NCBI GenBank assembly: GCA_050743125.1
Contig: JBOGEB010000001.1
Span: 1 to 64,000, forward strand
Direction: 5' to 3'
DNA: 64,000 bases
Source: JBOGEB01 sp050743125
GTDB taxonomy: Bacteria > Actinomycetota > Nitriliruptoria > Euzebyales > Egibacteraceae
Shown: piece by piece, positions 8,829 through 18,428 of the stretch
Layout of the letters: every line of letters begins with the position of its first letter
How positions within the stretch are numbered: position 1 is the first letter of the stretch
Notes under the pieces: model-generated
What the model was told of the DNA's origin: nothing
Databases searched by the model: none
What the model saw: the letters and a program-made list of their open reading frames with translations, nothing else
Program-made: the position numbers and the translations under genes

Positions 8829-9383
8829 TCAGTGGACGTCTATCGAGCGGGTGAGGAGGTGTGCGAGCTTGCCATCCGGCTCGCTGCGCGGAGCGCGGGA
8901 CAACCTCTTGGCGAACGCCCGGTTCACCTGCGGGTCTCGTGCCTGGGCGTATGGGGGGATGGGCTCGAATCCGGCCCGGGTGTACAAGGCGAGCGCCTCG
9001 GCGTTTCGACCGCCGGTCTCCAGGATGATCCGGTGCGCACCCGCGGTACGGGCTGCGTTCTCGAGTGCCCGAAGCAGGTGGCGGCCGTATCCGCGGCCAC
9101 GGTGAGCGGGTTTGACGTACATGCGCTTGATCTCGACGGTGGTCGCCTCCCAGAGGTGGCAGCCGCCGCAGGCGACCGGCCGGCCGTTGACGTAGCCGAC
9201 GAGGAACACCCCGGGCGGGGCGAACTCGGCCGGGTCGGTGTCGTGGGGGTCGTCGGCGAACCCGTAGCGGCCGAGCTGCTCGGCGTGCAAGGTCAGGACG
9301 AGGGCACAGGCGTCGGGATGATCGTACGGGCGGCGCATGAGCAGCAGCGCCGGTGCGTGCTCGTGTACGGCTGAGACGGTCAT
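8829..9383 (-). CDS. GNAT family N-acetyltransferase
   Basis: 184-residue GNAT acetyltransferase transferring an acyl group from acyl-CoA to an unidentified amine. The acyl-CoA pyrophosphate loop is clear (RGRGYGRHLL, about residues 95-104), preceded by the beta-4 strand VEIKRMYVKP and followed by LETGGRNAEALALYTRAGFE, the characteristic motif B. The ATG overlaps the stop of the upstream TPR-protein remnant (ATGA), so the two were once co-transcribed. The last 25 residues extend beyond the usual domain. Substrate cannot be assigned. Confidence 0.85.
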   Translation of the reverse strand: MTVSAVHEHAPALLLMRRPYDHPDACALVLTLHAEQLGRYGFADDPHDTDPAEFAPPGVFLVGYVNGRPVACGGCHLWEATTVEIKRMYVKPAHRGRGYGRHLLRALENAARTAGAHRIILETGGRNAEALALYTRAGFEPIPPYAQARDPQVNRAFAKRLSRAPRSEPDGKLAHLLTRSIDVH

Positions 9384-9775
9384 GCCATCGCCAATGCCGC
9401 GTCAAGCTCAGGGAGGAAATCAGCGACCCATAGGTTGCGTTTGCGCCGGGCGAGTTGGCGGCGAAGCCCGGACAGGAGTGCCCTACAGCGTCCGGACTGC
9501 ACGTGTGGCAGCCGGGTGAGTGCCGTCCGGTTCGTTGCGCACGTCTGTTCAAGGTCGCCGCGCCGCAGGTATGCCAGGGCAAGGTAGCAGCCGTGCAGGA
9601 GCGCGGAGCGCTGGAAGTCCTCACGCAGCCCGGTCGAGGTCAGCGGGGTCAGGAGTTCGACGGCTTCGCTGAGCAAGTGCCGGGCGTGCCCCTCGTTGCG
9701 GGCGGCGAGGTCGACCAGGGCTTGGCCGGCCTCGGCGGCTAGCTGCGCGGGGGACAGGTAGTACAGGGATGGAGG
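9380..9775 (-). pseudogene. C-terminal remnant of TPR-type transcriptional regulator
   Basis: The frame encodes about 125 residues (LYYLSPAQLAAEAGQALVDL onward) resembling the last TPR repeats of the large actinobacterial XRE/TPR regulators, such as the intact one at 16031-17482. The N-terminal helix-turn-helix and most repeats are missing. Upstream of about 9775 the open frame becomes Arg-rich low-complexity sequence unlike a protein of this family. It ends coupled to the GNAT gene. Most likely a truncated gene. Confidence 0.5.
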
Positions 9776-10179
9776 GTCATCCTCAGCGCGACGCCGATCG
9801 AGGAGGCGGCGGTCGCGGTCTCGCCGATCGCCGCCACCGGGCCGAGCTTGCCGCTCAGGGACTCGCGCGAGGACTGGCTTGGCTGGGAACGTCACCCGCC
9901 GTCGGCGCAACCCTCGCGTTCCCGCTGGTGCGCCGACGCCCCTCCACGGCGATCCTGTCGGCCGCCGCGCTCGCCATGTACTACGTGCTGCCGTTCCGGT
10001 TGATCGCCGCCGAGCTGCGCCGCCGAGGTCAGCGCTCCACCGGCCTGCGGACCCGCGAGGCCGCGGGCGGGCTCGCCGCCTATCTCACCCACAGCCTCGG
10101 CCCGGTGTGGTGCTTGGCCAACGCGGTGAACCGGGCGCTGACCGGGGCTTGCTACACCCATGACAAGACGGAGCGCTGA
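9776..10179 (+). pseudogene. Truncated membrane-protein fragment
   Basis: The plus-strand frame ending at 10179 has a convincing C-terminal part (about 95 residues) with a hydrophobic segment (ILSAAALAMYYVLPFRLIAAEL) and a regular tail ending in YTHDKTER. Its N-terminal part is not protein-like, and another frame over 9775-9900 reads better, suggesting a frameshift or truncation. The stop sits two bases before the ATG of the glycosyltransferase gene, implying a former operon. Family not recognised; a glycan-related membrane protein is only a guess. Confidence 0.35.
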
Positions 10180-10180
10180 G

Positions 10181-11474
10181 ATGAAGCCGCCGGCCCTGGA
10201 CCGCATAGGCGACCAGCTCGCAGCCATCCCTGCCGGTCAGCTCACCGAAGCCCTCACGATCCCCGAGACCACCAGGCGGGTTTCAGCGCTAGTGGCAACG
10301 TACAACCGCTGCCCCTTCGATCCCGCCACCCATCCGGTTGGTGACAACCCGCTGACATGGGCGCTGGACACCCTGCTCGCCCAGGCTGGGGACGCCCTAC
10401 GGGAGATCGTCGTCGTTGACGACGCCTCCACCGACCACACCCCCGAGGTGCTCGCCCGTTACGCCTCCCCTGAGACGTCGGTGCCGGTGATCACCGCCCG
10501 GCAGGGCCGCCACGGCAGCGCGACCCTCGCTCGTAACACGGCGATCGCCGCCGCCACGGCCGACCTGCTGTTGTTCGGCGACGACGACTGCGTGTTCCGG
10601 CCACACTACGCCGCAGGGCGGCGTACGTGTTCACCCGGCTGCGGCAGGCCGACTCCGACACCTGCGGCGTGACGTTGCCGTTCTACTACCGGGCGCTCTG
10701 GCCGCGACAGATCGTGGCGGCCGCCGAGATCGGCCGCCTGCAGCCGGAGACGGCCAGCTTCTCAACACGGTTCCACGCCTACCCAGCCGAGTACCTGCCC
10801 ACCCCCCCGCGGCTGGACGAGGCCAGCGGCCTGCTCGCCCCGCTGCCGGTTCAGCTGGTCAACGGCACCTGCCTGCTGGACGCGAAAGCCGTGCGCCTGA
10901 TCGGCGGGTTCGCTGATCTGTCGGCGTGGCGGACCTCCTATTCCGACCACCTCACCCTGGCCGCGGACCTCACCGCCGCGGGCGGCCACCTGTACCACTG
11001 CCCCGACCCGCGGCTTGCGGCCCCGCACCTGAAGTTCGGCGCCCGCGGGCGGTTCCCGATCGCCGCCGAGGACCTGGACACGCCCGTCGAGGGCCTGGGC
11101 CGCCCGTTCGGCGAGCTGGTCGCGCTGTCGCAGGTGCCGCGCACGGACACTGGCTGCCGCACCAGCCCCCGCGACTTCTTCGTCGAGATGATCGGCTCGT
11201 TCTTCGCCTTCTTCACCGCTCGCAGCCCAGCTGGGGGCCACGCGTGGGGCGTGCGCATGCATACCGAGTTCGTGGACGCGGGATCGTGCACTCGCTGTCG
11301 GTCGACGTCACACCTGCGCGCAGTGACCGGCTGGGCCTGTGGCGTGAGGGGCTGAGCCGAGGAGCCCGCTTCGTGGCCGACCATCCCGCGCCCGGGGCCC
11401 CGCCGGCCGGCGTCCAGGCGGTGCTGGACGCCATCACGGCGACGGTGGGACAGCCGCAGATCAGCTCATGGTGA
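10181..11474 (+). pseudogene. Family 2 glycosyltransferase, two frameshifts
   Basis: The ATG at 10181 has a GGAG site seven bases upstream. The first frame carries the GT-A start (SALVATYNR, then EIVVVDDASTDHTPEVLARY, TLARNTAIAAATADLLLFGDDDC with the DxD-type metal site). Homology then jumps frame near 10610-10630 (VFTRLRQADSDTCGVTLPF), continues for about 210 residues, and jumps again near 11270 to IVHSLSVDVTPARSDRLGLW and the terminus at 11474. Read across the frames it is a complete family 2 glycosyltransferase of about 430 residues. It was probably co-transcribed with the fragment upstream. Confidence 0.65.
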
Positions 11475-12509
11475 GGCGAATGCGTCCAGCGCCTCGTCGT
11501 AGCGCTCGGTCCACCACTCCACCAAAGCGGCGGCCCCCGGGAACAGGTGGTCGCAGGAGCGGTCACCACGCTGATAGCGCCACTTCAGCATCCAGAAGTC
11601 GTTCAGCCGCTCCCACCACAGCCGCCGCACCGCCGAGCGGATCTGCTCCCCGTCCAGAAAGAAGACCTCCCGGTACGCGTCGGCGAACGCCCGCACCCGG
11701 GACAGGTCCAGCCCACGCTCGTCTCCGTAGCCGAAGAACAGCGTCGCCGCCCGCACCAGCTCCTGCGTGTAGGGGCGAACCGACAGCCGGTCCCAGTCGA
11801 GGATCGCCACCAGCTCGTCGCCGGCATACAGGAGGTTGAGCGCATGGAAGTCGCCGTGCACGTAGCCGACGGTCAACGTGCCGCAGTCCGGGGGCCGCTG
11901 ATCGGCGCGCTGCGCGAGCAGGGAGCGGCGCTCGACCATCCGCTGCTCGGCCAGGTCGTCGAAGTCGTCTTGCGCCGGCTGGGCTCGCAGGACGCTCAAC
12001 AGCTCCTCTATCAGGACCAGCGTGTCGGCGGCGTGGGCGGTAGGCAGCAGCAGGGTCTGCTGGATCGGCCCCAGCACCGCGCCCAGCTCAGCATGCAGCC
12101 GGCCGAGCAGCCGGCCGAGTTCCGCGCACTGGGCCAGCGCCATGTCCAGCCCCTTTCGGTGGCTGCCCGACACCCACGGGTAGAGCGAGAACCGCTGGCC
12201 GCGCACTGTCACCAGCGTCCTCCCGTCCCGCGCTGGGATCGGGGCGGGGATCGGCAAACCTGCCGCCGCCAACGCGGCAGTGACCCGATGCTGGAAGGCG
12301 ATCTGCTTACGGCCGATGTCCAAGAACTGCTTGAGGAAGAACGGCCCCGCCTGGGTGTCGATGCGGTAGTTGCGGTTCATCAGACCCTCGGTCAGGGGCC
12401 GGAACCCGGTCGCCTCGCCCACCGGCCAGCGGCGCATCAGGGCAGGCAACGACCGACGACCTGCGCGCACCCCAGGTCCTGGCGCGGGCAACAGGAGCGC
12501 ATGGGCCAT
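11466..12509 (-). CDS. APH-family phosphotransferase
   Basis: 347-residue protein of the aminoglycoside phosphotransferase/homoserine kinase-II fold. Visible motifs: an N-lobe with FFLKQF (ATP-binding Lys), the catalytic loop VGYVHGDFHALNLLY (about residues 215-230) and the metal site ILDWDRLS. The frame is intact, unlike several neighbours. The ATG at 12509 may be preceded by a more suitable internal start, as the first about 25 residues look like linker. Substrate unknown; it faces a kinase-like gene and another phosphotransferase remnant, suggesting a shared small-molecule or sugar pathway. Confidence 0.8.
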   Translation of the reverse strand: MAHALLLPAPGPGVRAGRRSLPALMRRWPVGEATGFRPLTEGLMNRNYRIDTQAGPFFLKQFLDIGRKQIAFQHRVTAALAAAGLPIPAPIPARDGRTLVTVRGQRFSLYPWVSGSHRKGLDMALAQCAELGRLLGRLHAELGAVLGPIQQTLLLPTAHAADTLVLIEELLSVLRAQPAQDDFDDLAEQRMVERRSLLAQRADQRPPDCGTLTVGYVHGDFHALNLLYAGDELVAILDWDRLSVRPYTQELVRAATLFFGYGDERGLDLSRVRAFADAYREVFFLDGEQIRSAVRRLWWERLNDFWMLKWRYQRGDRSCDHLFPGAAALVEWWTERYDEALDAFASP

Positions 12510-12601
12510 CGAGCGCAGCTCCTCGCAATCGTCAGCCAGGGGTCGGATGGATCCGGGACGTTACCGCAGCCTGCGGCCGTCACTGGTCAGGTGATGCCGA
12601 C

Positions 12602-13321
12602 ATGACGGCGAGCCGTCCGGCACCGGCTGGAAACCTTCGGACATTGGCCGTCGCGGTCGAGGGGACCTGCTTTGCGGGCAAGACCACCTTGGCCACCGCG
12701 CTCGCCCGGCGGCTTCGGGTGGTGATGATTCCCGAGTACGCCGAGCTGGCTCCACTCCCGCCGTTCCCGCCGCGCGACCACGACGACGTGCGGGCCGCCT
12801 TGGCCTACCTGCGCAACCTCGAAATCCGACGTTCAGCGCAGGTCCGGCGCGCTCGCACCCCGGTGGTGATTCTCGACCGCAGCCCGCTGTCCTGCATCGC
12901 CTTCCAGTACGGGATGCGCCGGCTCGGGGTGCCCTGCGACCACCGGCTGGCCGTCGAGGTCTTCACCGACGCCTCGACGCAGCGTCTGATCACCCCGCCC
13001 GAGCAGTACGTTTACCTGCACATCGACCAGACCGTCGCGCTGGATCGCCAGCGCGACCGTGGCCCGGTCGTGGCCTGCCTCATGGACCCCGCGGCCGTGG
13101 AGGACATGAACCGCGCCTACCGGCACTTCCTCTCCCGACTCGCACCTGATCGGCGGCTGATCCTCGACGGCAGCCGACCGCTGGCCTCGCTTTTTGCCGA
13201 GACAAGCACCTTCATCGCCACGAGCCGCACCGACAACGGGAGTCCGGCCAACGACTGGCGCTGCCTGCTCGACCTGCCCACGCAAGTTCGTGCCTCGAGT
13301 GCCCCGGGCGGTCCGCGATGA
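12602..13321 (+). CDS. P-loop kinase-like protein (dTMP-kinase-like fold)
   Basis: 239 residues with a Walker A motif EGTCFAGKTTLATAL (about 20-34), an ILDRSPLSC segment resembling the DR[S/H] motif of deoxynucleoside/thymidylate kinases (about 90-98), and a QRDRGPV lid-like Arg segment. It is likely a small-molecule or nucleoside kinase or an ATPase of that fold. The stop overlaps the ATG of the next gene (ATGA), so they were co-translated. Substrate cannot be inferred from sequence. Confidence 0.7.
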   Translation: MTASRPAPAGNLRTLAVAVEGTCFAGKTTLATALARRLRVVMIPEYAELAPLPPFPPRDHDDVRAALAYLRNLEIRRSAQVRRARTPVVILDRSPLSCIAFQYGMRRLGVPCDHRLAVEVFTDASTQRLITPPEQYVYLHIDQTVALDRQRDRGPVVACLMDPAAVEDMNRAYRHFLSRLAPDRRLILDGSRPLASLFAETSTFIATSRTDNGSPANDWRCLLDLPTQVRASSAPGGPR

Positions 13322-14213
13322 ATGAAACGGCCGTCAGGGACGCCATCCAGCGGCTGTGCCCCGCCTTTGCCCCGACAGGGCCTCCGCAGCGGACCGAGAC
13401 GTCGCTGCTGGTCCCCGGCACGGCGGACGGCCGCGCGGTCCTCGCCAAGCACCCGACCGACCTACGCCCCTTCTGGCGAGACCGCTGCCTGCACGAGATC
13501 GCCGTGTACCGAGTCTTGGCCGACCAGCGTCCGCCGGTCACGGTCCCGCGCCTACTCGCCGCAGACGAGGCTCGTCTGCTTCTCGTCGTCGAGCGGCTCC
13601 CTGGCCGGCCGATCGCCGCAGCCCGCTGGCCGCAGTCCGCGATCCACCCCGCCGACCTCGCCGCCGTGATCGCGACGCTACGGACGCTGCACTCCCCGCC
13701 GGTCTTCGACTACCCCGAGCAGCTGCAACGGTTCCACCGCGACGGGCTGCTCACCCGAGTCGACCACGACCTCCCTGACGGCGCTGTTCGTCGAGGTCAT
13801 CGAAGCTCTGGGATGGGAACTCAACCACGGCGACGCCCACCCCGGAAACGTCCTTGCCACCCCCGACGGCGGCCATGCGCTGCTGGACTTCGAGTTCACC
13901 GGGTTCCACGCGCCAGCGTTCGACTGGGCGCTGCTGTGGGTCGTGCTCCAAGCCGACCGGGCGGCCCGGCGTGAGGTGATCTCCGCCGCCCGCCTGAACG
14001 ACCCGATGCGGTGGAAGGCGTTCCTGCAGCACCAACGGCTCGCGGCTTTCCGCGCGCAACCTGGCCACGCATGCGGCGATCACCGTGGACTTGCCCGCTG
14101 CGGCGCGCCCGGTGACCCACGCGATCCTGCGCATGTCCACGGTCCGTGCCGGTCAGGCGGTCCCGGCAGCGGCCGGCTCCGAGCGTGACCAGAACCCGAT
14201 GCGCCGCAGGTAG
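13318..14213 (+). pseudogene. APH-family phosphotransferase, frameshifted
   Basis: The first frame (from the ATG at 13318) gives a phosphotransferase N-lobe with VLAKHPTDLRPFWRDRCLHE and the hinge LLLVVERLPGRPI. Near 13770 homology moves to another frame containing the catalytic loop ELNHGDAHPGNVL and metal site ALLDFEFTGF. A second shift near 14055 leads to NLATHAAITVDLPAAARPV and a stop at 14211-14213; the unshifted frame would stop at 14188. The 3' end overlaps the convergent gene ending at 14153. The intact ancestor was a roughly 290-residue APH-fold kinase. Confidence 0.65.
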
Positions 14214-15613
14214 CTGGCCGGGTCGACCTGGTTGAGCGCGCACCACTGCGTCAGCAGACCCTCCTCGTCCATCAGCGCCACCCACGCCGCCGGGACGCAC
14301 AGCGGGGCCAGGCTCCGAAGGTCGTCGACCGTGTAGACGCGCGCGTCGAGGGCCTCGTAGGCATGCGCCAGCCCGCAGGCGGCGAGGAACAGCTGGGTCA
14401 TCACCGGGTCCATCGCCCGGTTCGGCGCTCCGTGCGTGTCTGGCGGGAAGAAGATCACCGGGTAGCCGTCGGCGAGCAGCACACATGTCTTGGTGATGCC
14501 GTCGGCAAGGTCAACCGAGTAGCGGATGCCCACGTACGGGTCAGGCCGGCAGGTCACCACGCCGTCGCGGCCCGCTGCGCGCCGCAGCAGGCCAGGATTG
14601 GCTTGGGCGCGGCGGAAGAAGTCCGTGACGTGCGTGAACTCCAGGTCCTCCGACGAGGCGCTGGCCAGATAAAGGGTGTCCTGGCGGCCCTCGCGCAGCC
14701 ACACCGTCAGGTCATCGACGGTCATCGACGGGATCCCGGTGGCACTGAAGACGAGGAACGCTCCGCGGCGGATCGTCTCGCTCAGCGTGGTCAGGGTGTG
14801 GTCAGGGTCAACCACGGCCACCGCGGGATCGACCACCATGACGTCGGCGTCCTGGCTGCTCAGCGCCCGCGCCAACGGCGCGCCCACCCGGCCGTAGCCG
14901 ACCACGGTCACCAGCCGGTGCCGTAGGAACTGATGATCCCGCCGCAGCAGCCAGCCGCACTCGTCCAGCATGCCTTGGGCGACGAAGCCAGCCTCGTGCG
15001 TCGTCTTCAGCCGAGAGGAGGCGATCGTCACCGCGGGCCGTTTCAGGCCTCGGGGAGTGCGCGGCGGCCCGTCGAGCTCTCGGAGCTCGTAGTTGAGACG
15101 GCCGCGCGCGGTGCGCTCGACCGCCCCGAGGCAGCAGGCCAGGTACCGCTGAAGCACCGGGTCGTCGTGGAGCCGGGGGAAGGCGTACCCGCCGTCCTCC
15201 ACGATCATCCAGCGATGCCCGCGGGCGGCGGCTGAGACGGCGACCTTCCTCACGGCACCGGACACCGCTGTGGCCATCGCTCGGGCGAACCCGCCGGGGC
15301 GCTGCGTTCGCGGCACGAACGTCTGCCCGACGAACCGGAACGCCTCGTACACGGCCCGCTGGGTCTCCCCTTGTCCGCCGCGGCCGCGGTACGGGATCAG
15401 CACGGACGTGACCTTGGCACCCAGCCGCCGGAAGGCGCGCGCCACCATCAACGCGTCGCTGATCGCGTGGTTGACGCAGAGCACGTGGACATCGGCGAGG
15501 GTCTGCGGGTCCAGGACGGCAAGCCGCGCCTCCAGCAGCGGCATCCCCACGATGCCCAGGCTGCGCGGCACGCCGATGTCCCATCGGCGCTCGCTTTGGT
15601 CGCCGCTGCTCAT
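14153..15613 (-). CDS. Adenosylhomocysteinase-like NAD-binding protein
   Basis: 486 residues starting at the ATG at 15613, which overlaps the stop of the small upstream gene (ATGA). The N-terminal region (VHVLCVNHAISDALMVARAF, GAKVTSVLIPYRG) and the central Rossmann fold (VTVVGYGRVGAPLARAL with DADVMVVDP, about residues 240-265) recall S-adenosylhomocysteine hydrolase. APNRAMDPVMTQLFLAACGL resembles the C-terminal region of that family. Key substrate residues of true adenosylhomocysteinase are not evident, so a related cofactor-dependent enzyme of unknown substrate is more likely. Confidence 0.6.
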   Translation of the reverse strand: MSSGDQSERRWDIGVPRSLGIVGMPLLEARLAVLDPQTLADVHVLCVNHAISDALMVARAFRRLGAKVTSVLIPYRGRGGQGETQRAVYEAFRFVGQTFVPRTQRPGGFARAMATAVSGAVRKVAVSAAARGHRWMIVEDGGYAFPRLHDDPVLQRYLACCLGAVERTARGRLNYELRELDGPPRTPRGLKRPAVTIASSRLKTTHEAGFVAQGMLDECGWLLRRDHQFLRHRLVTVVGYGRVGAPLARALSSQDADVMVVDPAVAVVDPDHTLTTLSETIRRGAFLVFSATGIPSMTVDDLTVWLREGRQDTLYLASASSEDLEFTHVTDFFRRAQANPGLLRRAAGRDGVVTCRPDPYVGIRYSVDLADGITKTCVLLADGYPVIFFPPDTHGAPNRAMDPVMTQLFLAACGLAHAYEALDARVYTVDDLRSLAPLCVPAAWVALMDEEGLLTQWCALNQVDPASYLRRIGFWSRSEPAAAGTA

Positions 15614-15885
15614 CGGGACAGCTCCAGCCGCCACACCGCCACCGCCTCCTCACCGGGTGGTGTACTGGGGAACTCGACGGTCCACAGCCGCTTGCAGCGG
15701 GGACGGTCGCACAGGATCACGACGGGCAGCCACCGCTCGAACGCCGTGCCGTCCAGCCGCACCGGCTCCCGGCAGCACGGTTTCCACGCCAGGTACTGCA
15801 CAGGGTCGTGGCCGATCACCGCCGGGCCGCGCGTGACGGGCGCAACTCGGGCGTAGCCACACAGGGGTTCTCCAGGCCGTGTCAT
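15610..15885 (-). CDS. Small Cys-containing protein of unknown function
   Basis: 91-residue ORF translationally coupled to the adenosylhomocysteinase-like gene (stop and start overlap as ATGA), which supports it being real. It has five Cys residues, including a CC pair and a CDRPRC arrangement, that might bind metal. It has no signal peptide or membrane segment. I do not recognise a family. Confidence 0.55.
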   Translation of the reverse strand: MTRPGEPLCGYARVAPVTRGPAVIGHDPVQYLAWKPCCREPVRLDGTAFERWLPVVILCDRPRCKRLWTVEFPSTPPGEEAVAVWRLELSR

Positions 15886-16030
15886 CCGGGAAAGGCTGCG
15901 GCCGTCCAGGCCGGCGAGCGGCGGCTACGCGCGCATGCTCGGTATGCGTACGGCGTATAGGAGACCGGCCCGGGCTACGCTGTCCGTCTCCCAGCAACGC
16001 CACCGGAGTCGGCCTGAAGGGATGAGGTCA

Positions 16031-17482
16031 ATGACGGCACCTGGCACGTCCCGGTATTGCCGCGGGTGTGGATGCCGAATCGCTCGGGACAACCGCAGCG
16101 CGTGGTGCTCACCTTGCCAGCACCGCGAGTTCGAGCACACCGCGCGGGCGCCCCAGCAGCCGGAGGCGTTCTGGGCAACCGACCACATCCGTGACGCGCT
16201 GGCCAGCCGCGACATGGGCGCGGTGGTGTGCGCCTACCGCCACCACCCCGCGCACGGGCCACGCCCGCTGACCCAAGCCCACCTGGCGGGCTGGCTCGGA
16301 ATCACCCAACCACACCTCAGCCGGATCGAGAACGGCCACAACCAGATCCGCGACCTCGACACGTTGGAGCACTACGCCCGCTGCCTGCGCATCCCGGCCC
16401 ACCTGCTGTGGTTCACCGTCGAGGAGCAGGAGGACCAACCCCAGCACACGGCAGGAGCCGTGAAGTTGCCCGGCGGGTCGGACATCGCCGTCGCGGTAGC
16501 ACCGACTGGCTCGGCCCTGGCTGCGCACCTGCACGGCAACCTGCGCCACTACGTCGCCATGGACAACCTCACCGGACCCCGTCCGCTGCTCACGGTCGTG
16601 GCGCAGCAGATCGCGTTCATCGAGCAGCTCCTCGCCAACGCCACCGGGACCGGTCGGGCGGATCTGCTCGATACCGCCGCGCGGTTCACCGAGTTCGCGG
16701 GCTGGCTGCACCAGGACGCCGGGGACCTGCGCGCGGCCATGCACTGGACGAACGCGGCGCTGGACTACGCGCAAGAGGCCGGCGATGCGCGGATGGCCTG
16801 CTACGTGCTGATGCGCAAGAGCAACATCGCCAGCGACGCCGGCCGCGCCGACCAGGCTCTTGCCTTCGCCGAGGCAGGGCTCGCCGAGCACCGGCAGCTC
16901 ACGCCCCGCCTCCGCGCGGTTCTCTTGCGTCAGCAAGCGCACGCGTTCGCGCTCCAACGCGAGCCCGCCGCCTGCGCCCGGTGCCTGGGCATGGCGCTGG
17001 ACTGCGCGCTGCGCGACGACGACTTCGAGCTGGTCAGCTACTGCACGCCCGGATACATCGAGATGGAGGCCGCGAACTGCTGGGTCGAGCTCGGGAAGCC
17101 GCACCGGGCCATTGGCACCCTGCAACGGGGGCTCGCCTCTTGGCAACCGGAGTTTCGCCGTGACCTCGGCCTGGGCCTGGCCCGGCTTGGCCTGGCATAC
17201 GCCTGCGCCGGCGAGTTCGACTATGCCTGGGCGTTCGCTCAGCACTCGCTGGGCATCGTCACCGAGACCCGCTCGGCTCGGACCACGCGCCAACTCACGC
17301 GAGTTCACAGACACCTGCGTGACCGCGCCGAGCTCCCGGCGCGGCGGCTCGCCCATGCCCTGCGCGGCTTCCCCAGATCCGAAACGGAGATCGCCGTGCC
17401 GCTGCTGGCCACGTCCACGTCACCTGGCGAAGCCTTGCGAGCCACCCACGAGGGCCTTCCAGCGCTCCGCTACTCCGCATGA
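16031..17482 (+). CDS. Zinc-ribbon/XRE helix-turn-helix/TPR transcriptional regulator
   Basis: About 483 residues. An N-terminal CRGCGC...CSPC zinc-ribbon-like motif is followed by a Cro/CI helix-turn-helix (LTQAHLAGWLGITQPHLSRI, about residues 80-99) and then TPR-like repeats to the C-terminus. This architecture is typical of actinobacterial regulators that control adjacent accessory or biosynthetic genes. The ATG at 16031 is chosen because the zinc ribbon starts soon after it; ATG 16022 is an alternative. It is divergent from 14153-15885, with a 145-bp shared control region. Confidence 0.75.
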   Translation: MTAPGTSRYCRGCGCRIARDNRSAWCSPCQHREFEHTARAPQQPEAFWATDHIRDALASRDMGAVVCAYRHHPAHGPRPLTQAHLAGWLGITQPHLSRIENGHNQIRDLDTLEHYARCLRIPAHLLWFTVEEQEDQPQHTAGAVKLPGGSDIAVAVAPTGSALAAHLHGNLRHYVAMDNLTGPRPLLTVVAQQIAFIEQLLANATGTGRADLLDTAARFTEFAGWLHQDAGDLRAAMHWTNAALDYAQEAGDARMACYVLMRKSNIASDAGRADQALAFAEAGLAEHRQLTPRLRAVLLRQQAHAFALQREPAACARCLGMALDCALRDDDFELVSYCTPGYIEMEAANCWVELGKPHRAIGTLQRGLASWQPEFRRDLGLGLARLGLAYACAGEFDYAWAFAQHSLGIVTETRSARTTRQLTRVHRHLRDRAELPARRLAHALRGFPRSETEIAVPLLATSTSPGEALRATHEGLPALRYSA

Positions 17483-17498
17483 CGGTGAACGCTGCCGT

Positions 17499-18085
17499 TG
17501 GCCGCCGACTATGCCGGCACGGTGAGCCTTGACACCCGAACCGTCGTATCGATCGTGGACGACGTACGTGGCTGTCTCGCCCGTGCCGGCGTCCACCGGC
17601 TCGTGCTCGTCAACGCGCACGGCGGCAACTACGTGCTGTCGAACATCACCCAGCAAGCCAACGTCGACGGCCCACGCGCCGTCCTCTTCCCCGGCCGCAT
17701 CGACTGGGACGTCGCCCGTGACGACGCCGGGGTGGTCACCTCGACGAGCGACGACATGCACGCTGGCGAGCTCGAGACCTCGCTCCTGCTGTACGCCCAC
17801 CCCGAGCTTGTCCGCAGCAGCTACCTCGACAGCGATCATCTCGCCAACCCCCGGCCGCATCTGCTCGTCACCGGTATGCGCTGCTGCACCGACAACGGCG
17901 TCATCGGCCGTCCCTCCCTCGCGACAGCCGAAAAGGGCAAAGCCGTACTCGACAGCCTCGCCGCCTCCTTCGCCGACCACCTCAAGATCCTCACCGAGAG
18001 CCCAAGGCCGCCAGCGGGTCCGCCACCACGCCGTACGGCGTGGTGGCGGAGCGAAGACAGGGTTGTGGGACCAGCTCAGGCGTGA
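17499..18085 (+). pseudogene. Creatininase-family amidohydrolase, N-terminally truncated
   Basis: The frame encodes the C-terminal two thirds of a creatininase/MftE-type amidohydrolase: GTVSLDTRTVVSIVDDV, HRLVLVNAHGGN (metal-binding His/Asn loop), DMHAGELETSLLL (second metal ligands). The roughly 80 N-terminal residues, including the first metal ligands, are absent: the preceding gene ends at 17482. The last about 20 residues after 18000 look like read-through. Probably a remnant of a gene regulated by the TPR protein just upstream. Confidence 0.6.
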
Positions 18086-18106
18086 TTCGTACATATCGCC
18101 GACGCC

Positions 18107-18331
18107 ATGGAGCAGCTCTTGGGCGACCAGCCGCGCTACGCCCAGCTGATCGCCGACATCGATCAGCATCGGCCCACCGTCACCTACGAGACCACCACCG
18201 CGCCGCTGCTCGCCTTCCTGGAACGCGGCGCCAAGGCGCCCGATATCGGCACGGCCCGCCACGACGCGACCGTGCAGGCGCTGCTCGACGCCAGCCCAGC
18301 CCTCACCGCCGCGCCCATGCTCCCTATTTGA
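18107..18331 (+). CDS. Small hypothetical ORF
   Basis: 74-codon ORF with plausible amino-acid composition (MEQLLGDQPRYAQLIADIDQ at the start) just downstream of the creatininase remnant. No family recognised and no clear ribosome-binding site. It may be the tail of a disrupted gene. Confidence 0.25.
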   Translation: MEQLLGDQPRYAQLIADIDQHRPTVTYETTTAPLLAFLERGAKAPDIGTARHDATVQALLDASPALTAAPMLPI

Positions 18332-18428
18332 CCTGCGCACCGGCCGGGACCGTGGCCGCCACGCGACCACGCCCGGGTAGGGTACGCCAGTCCTATGCCG
18401 CCGCTGCCCTGACTGCCATGGAGGCCAG

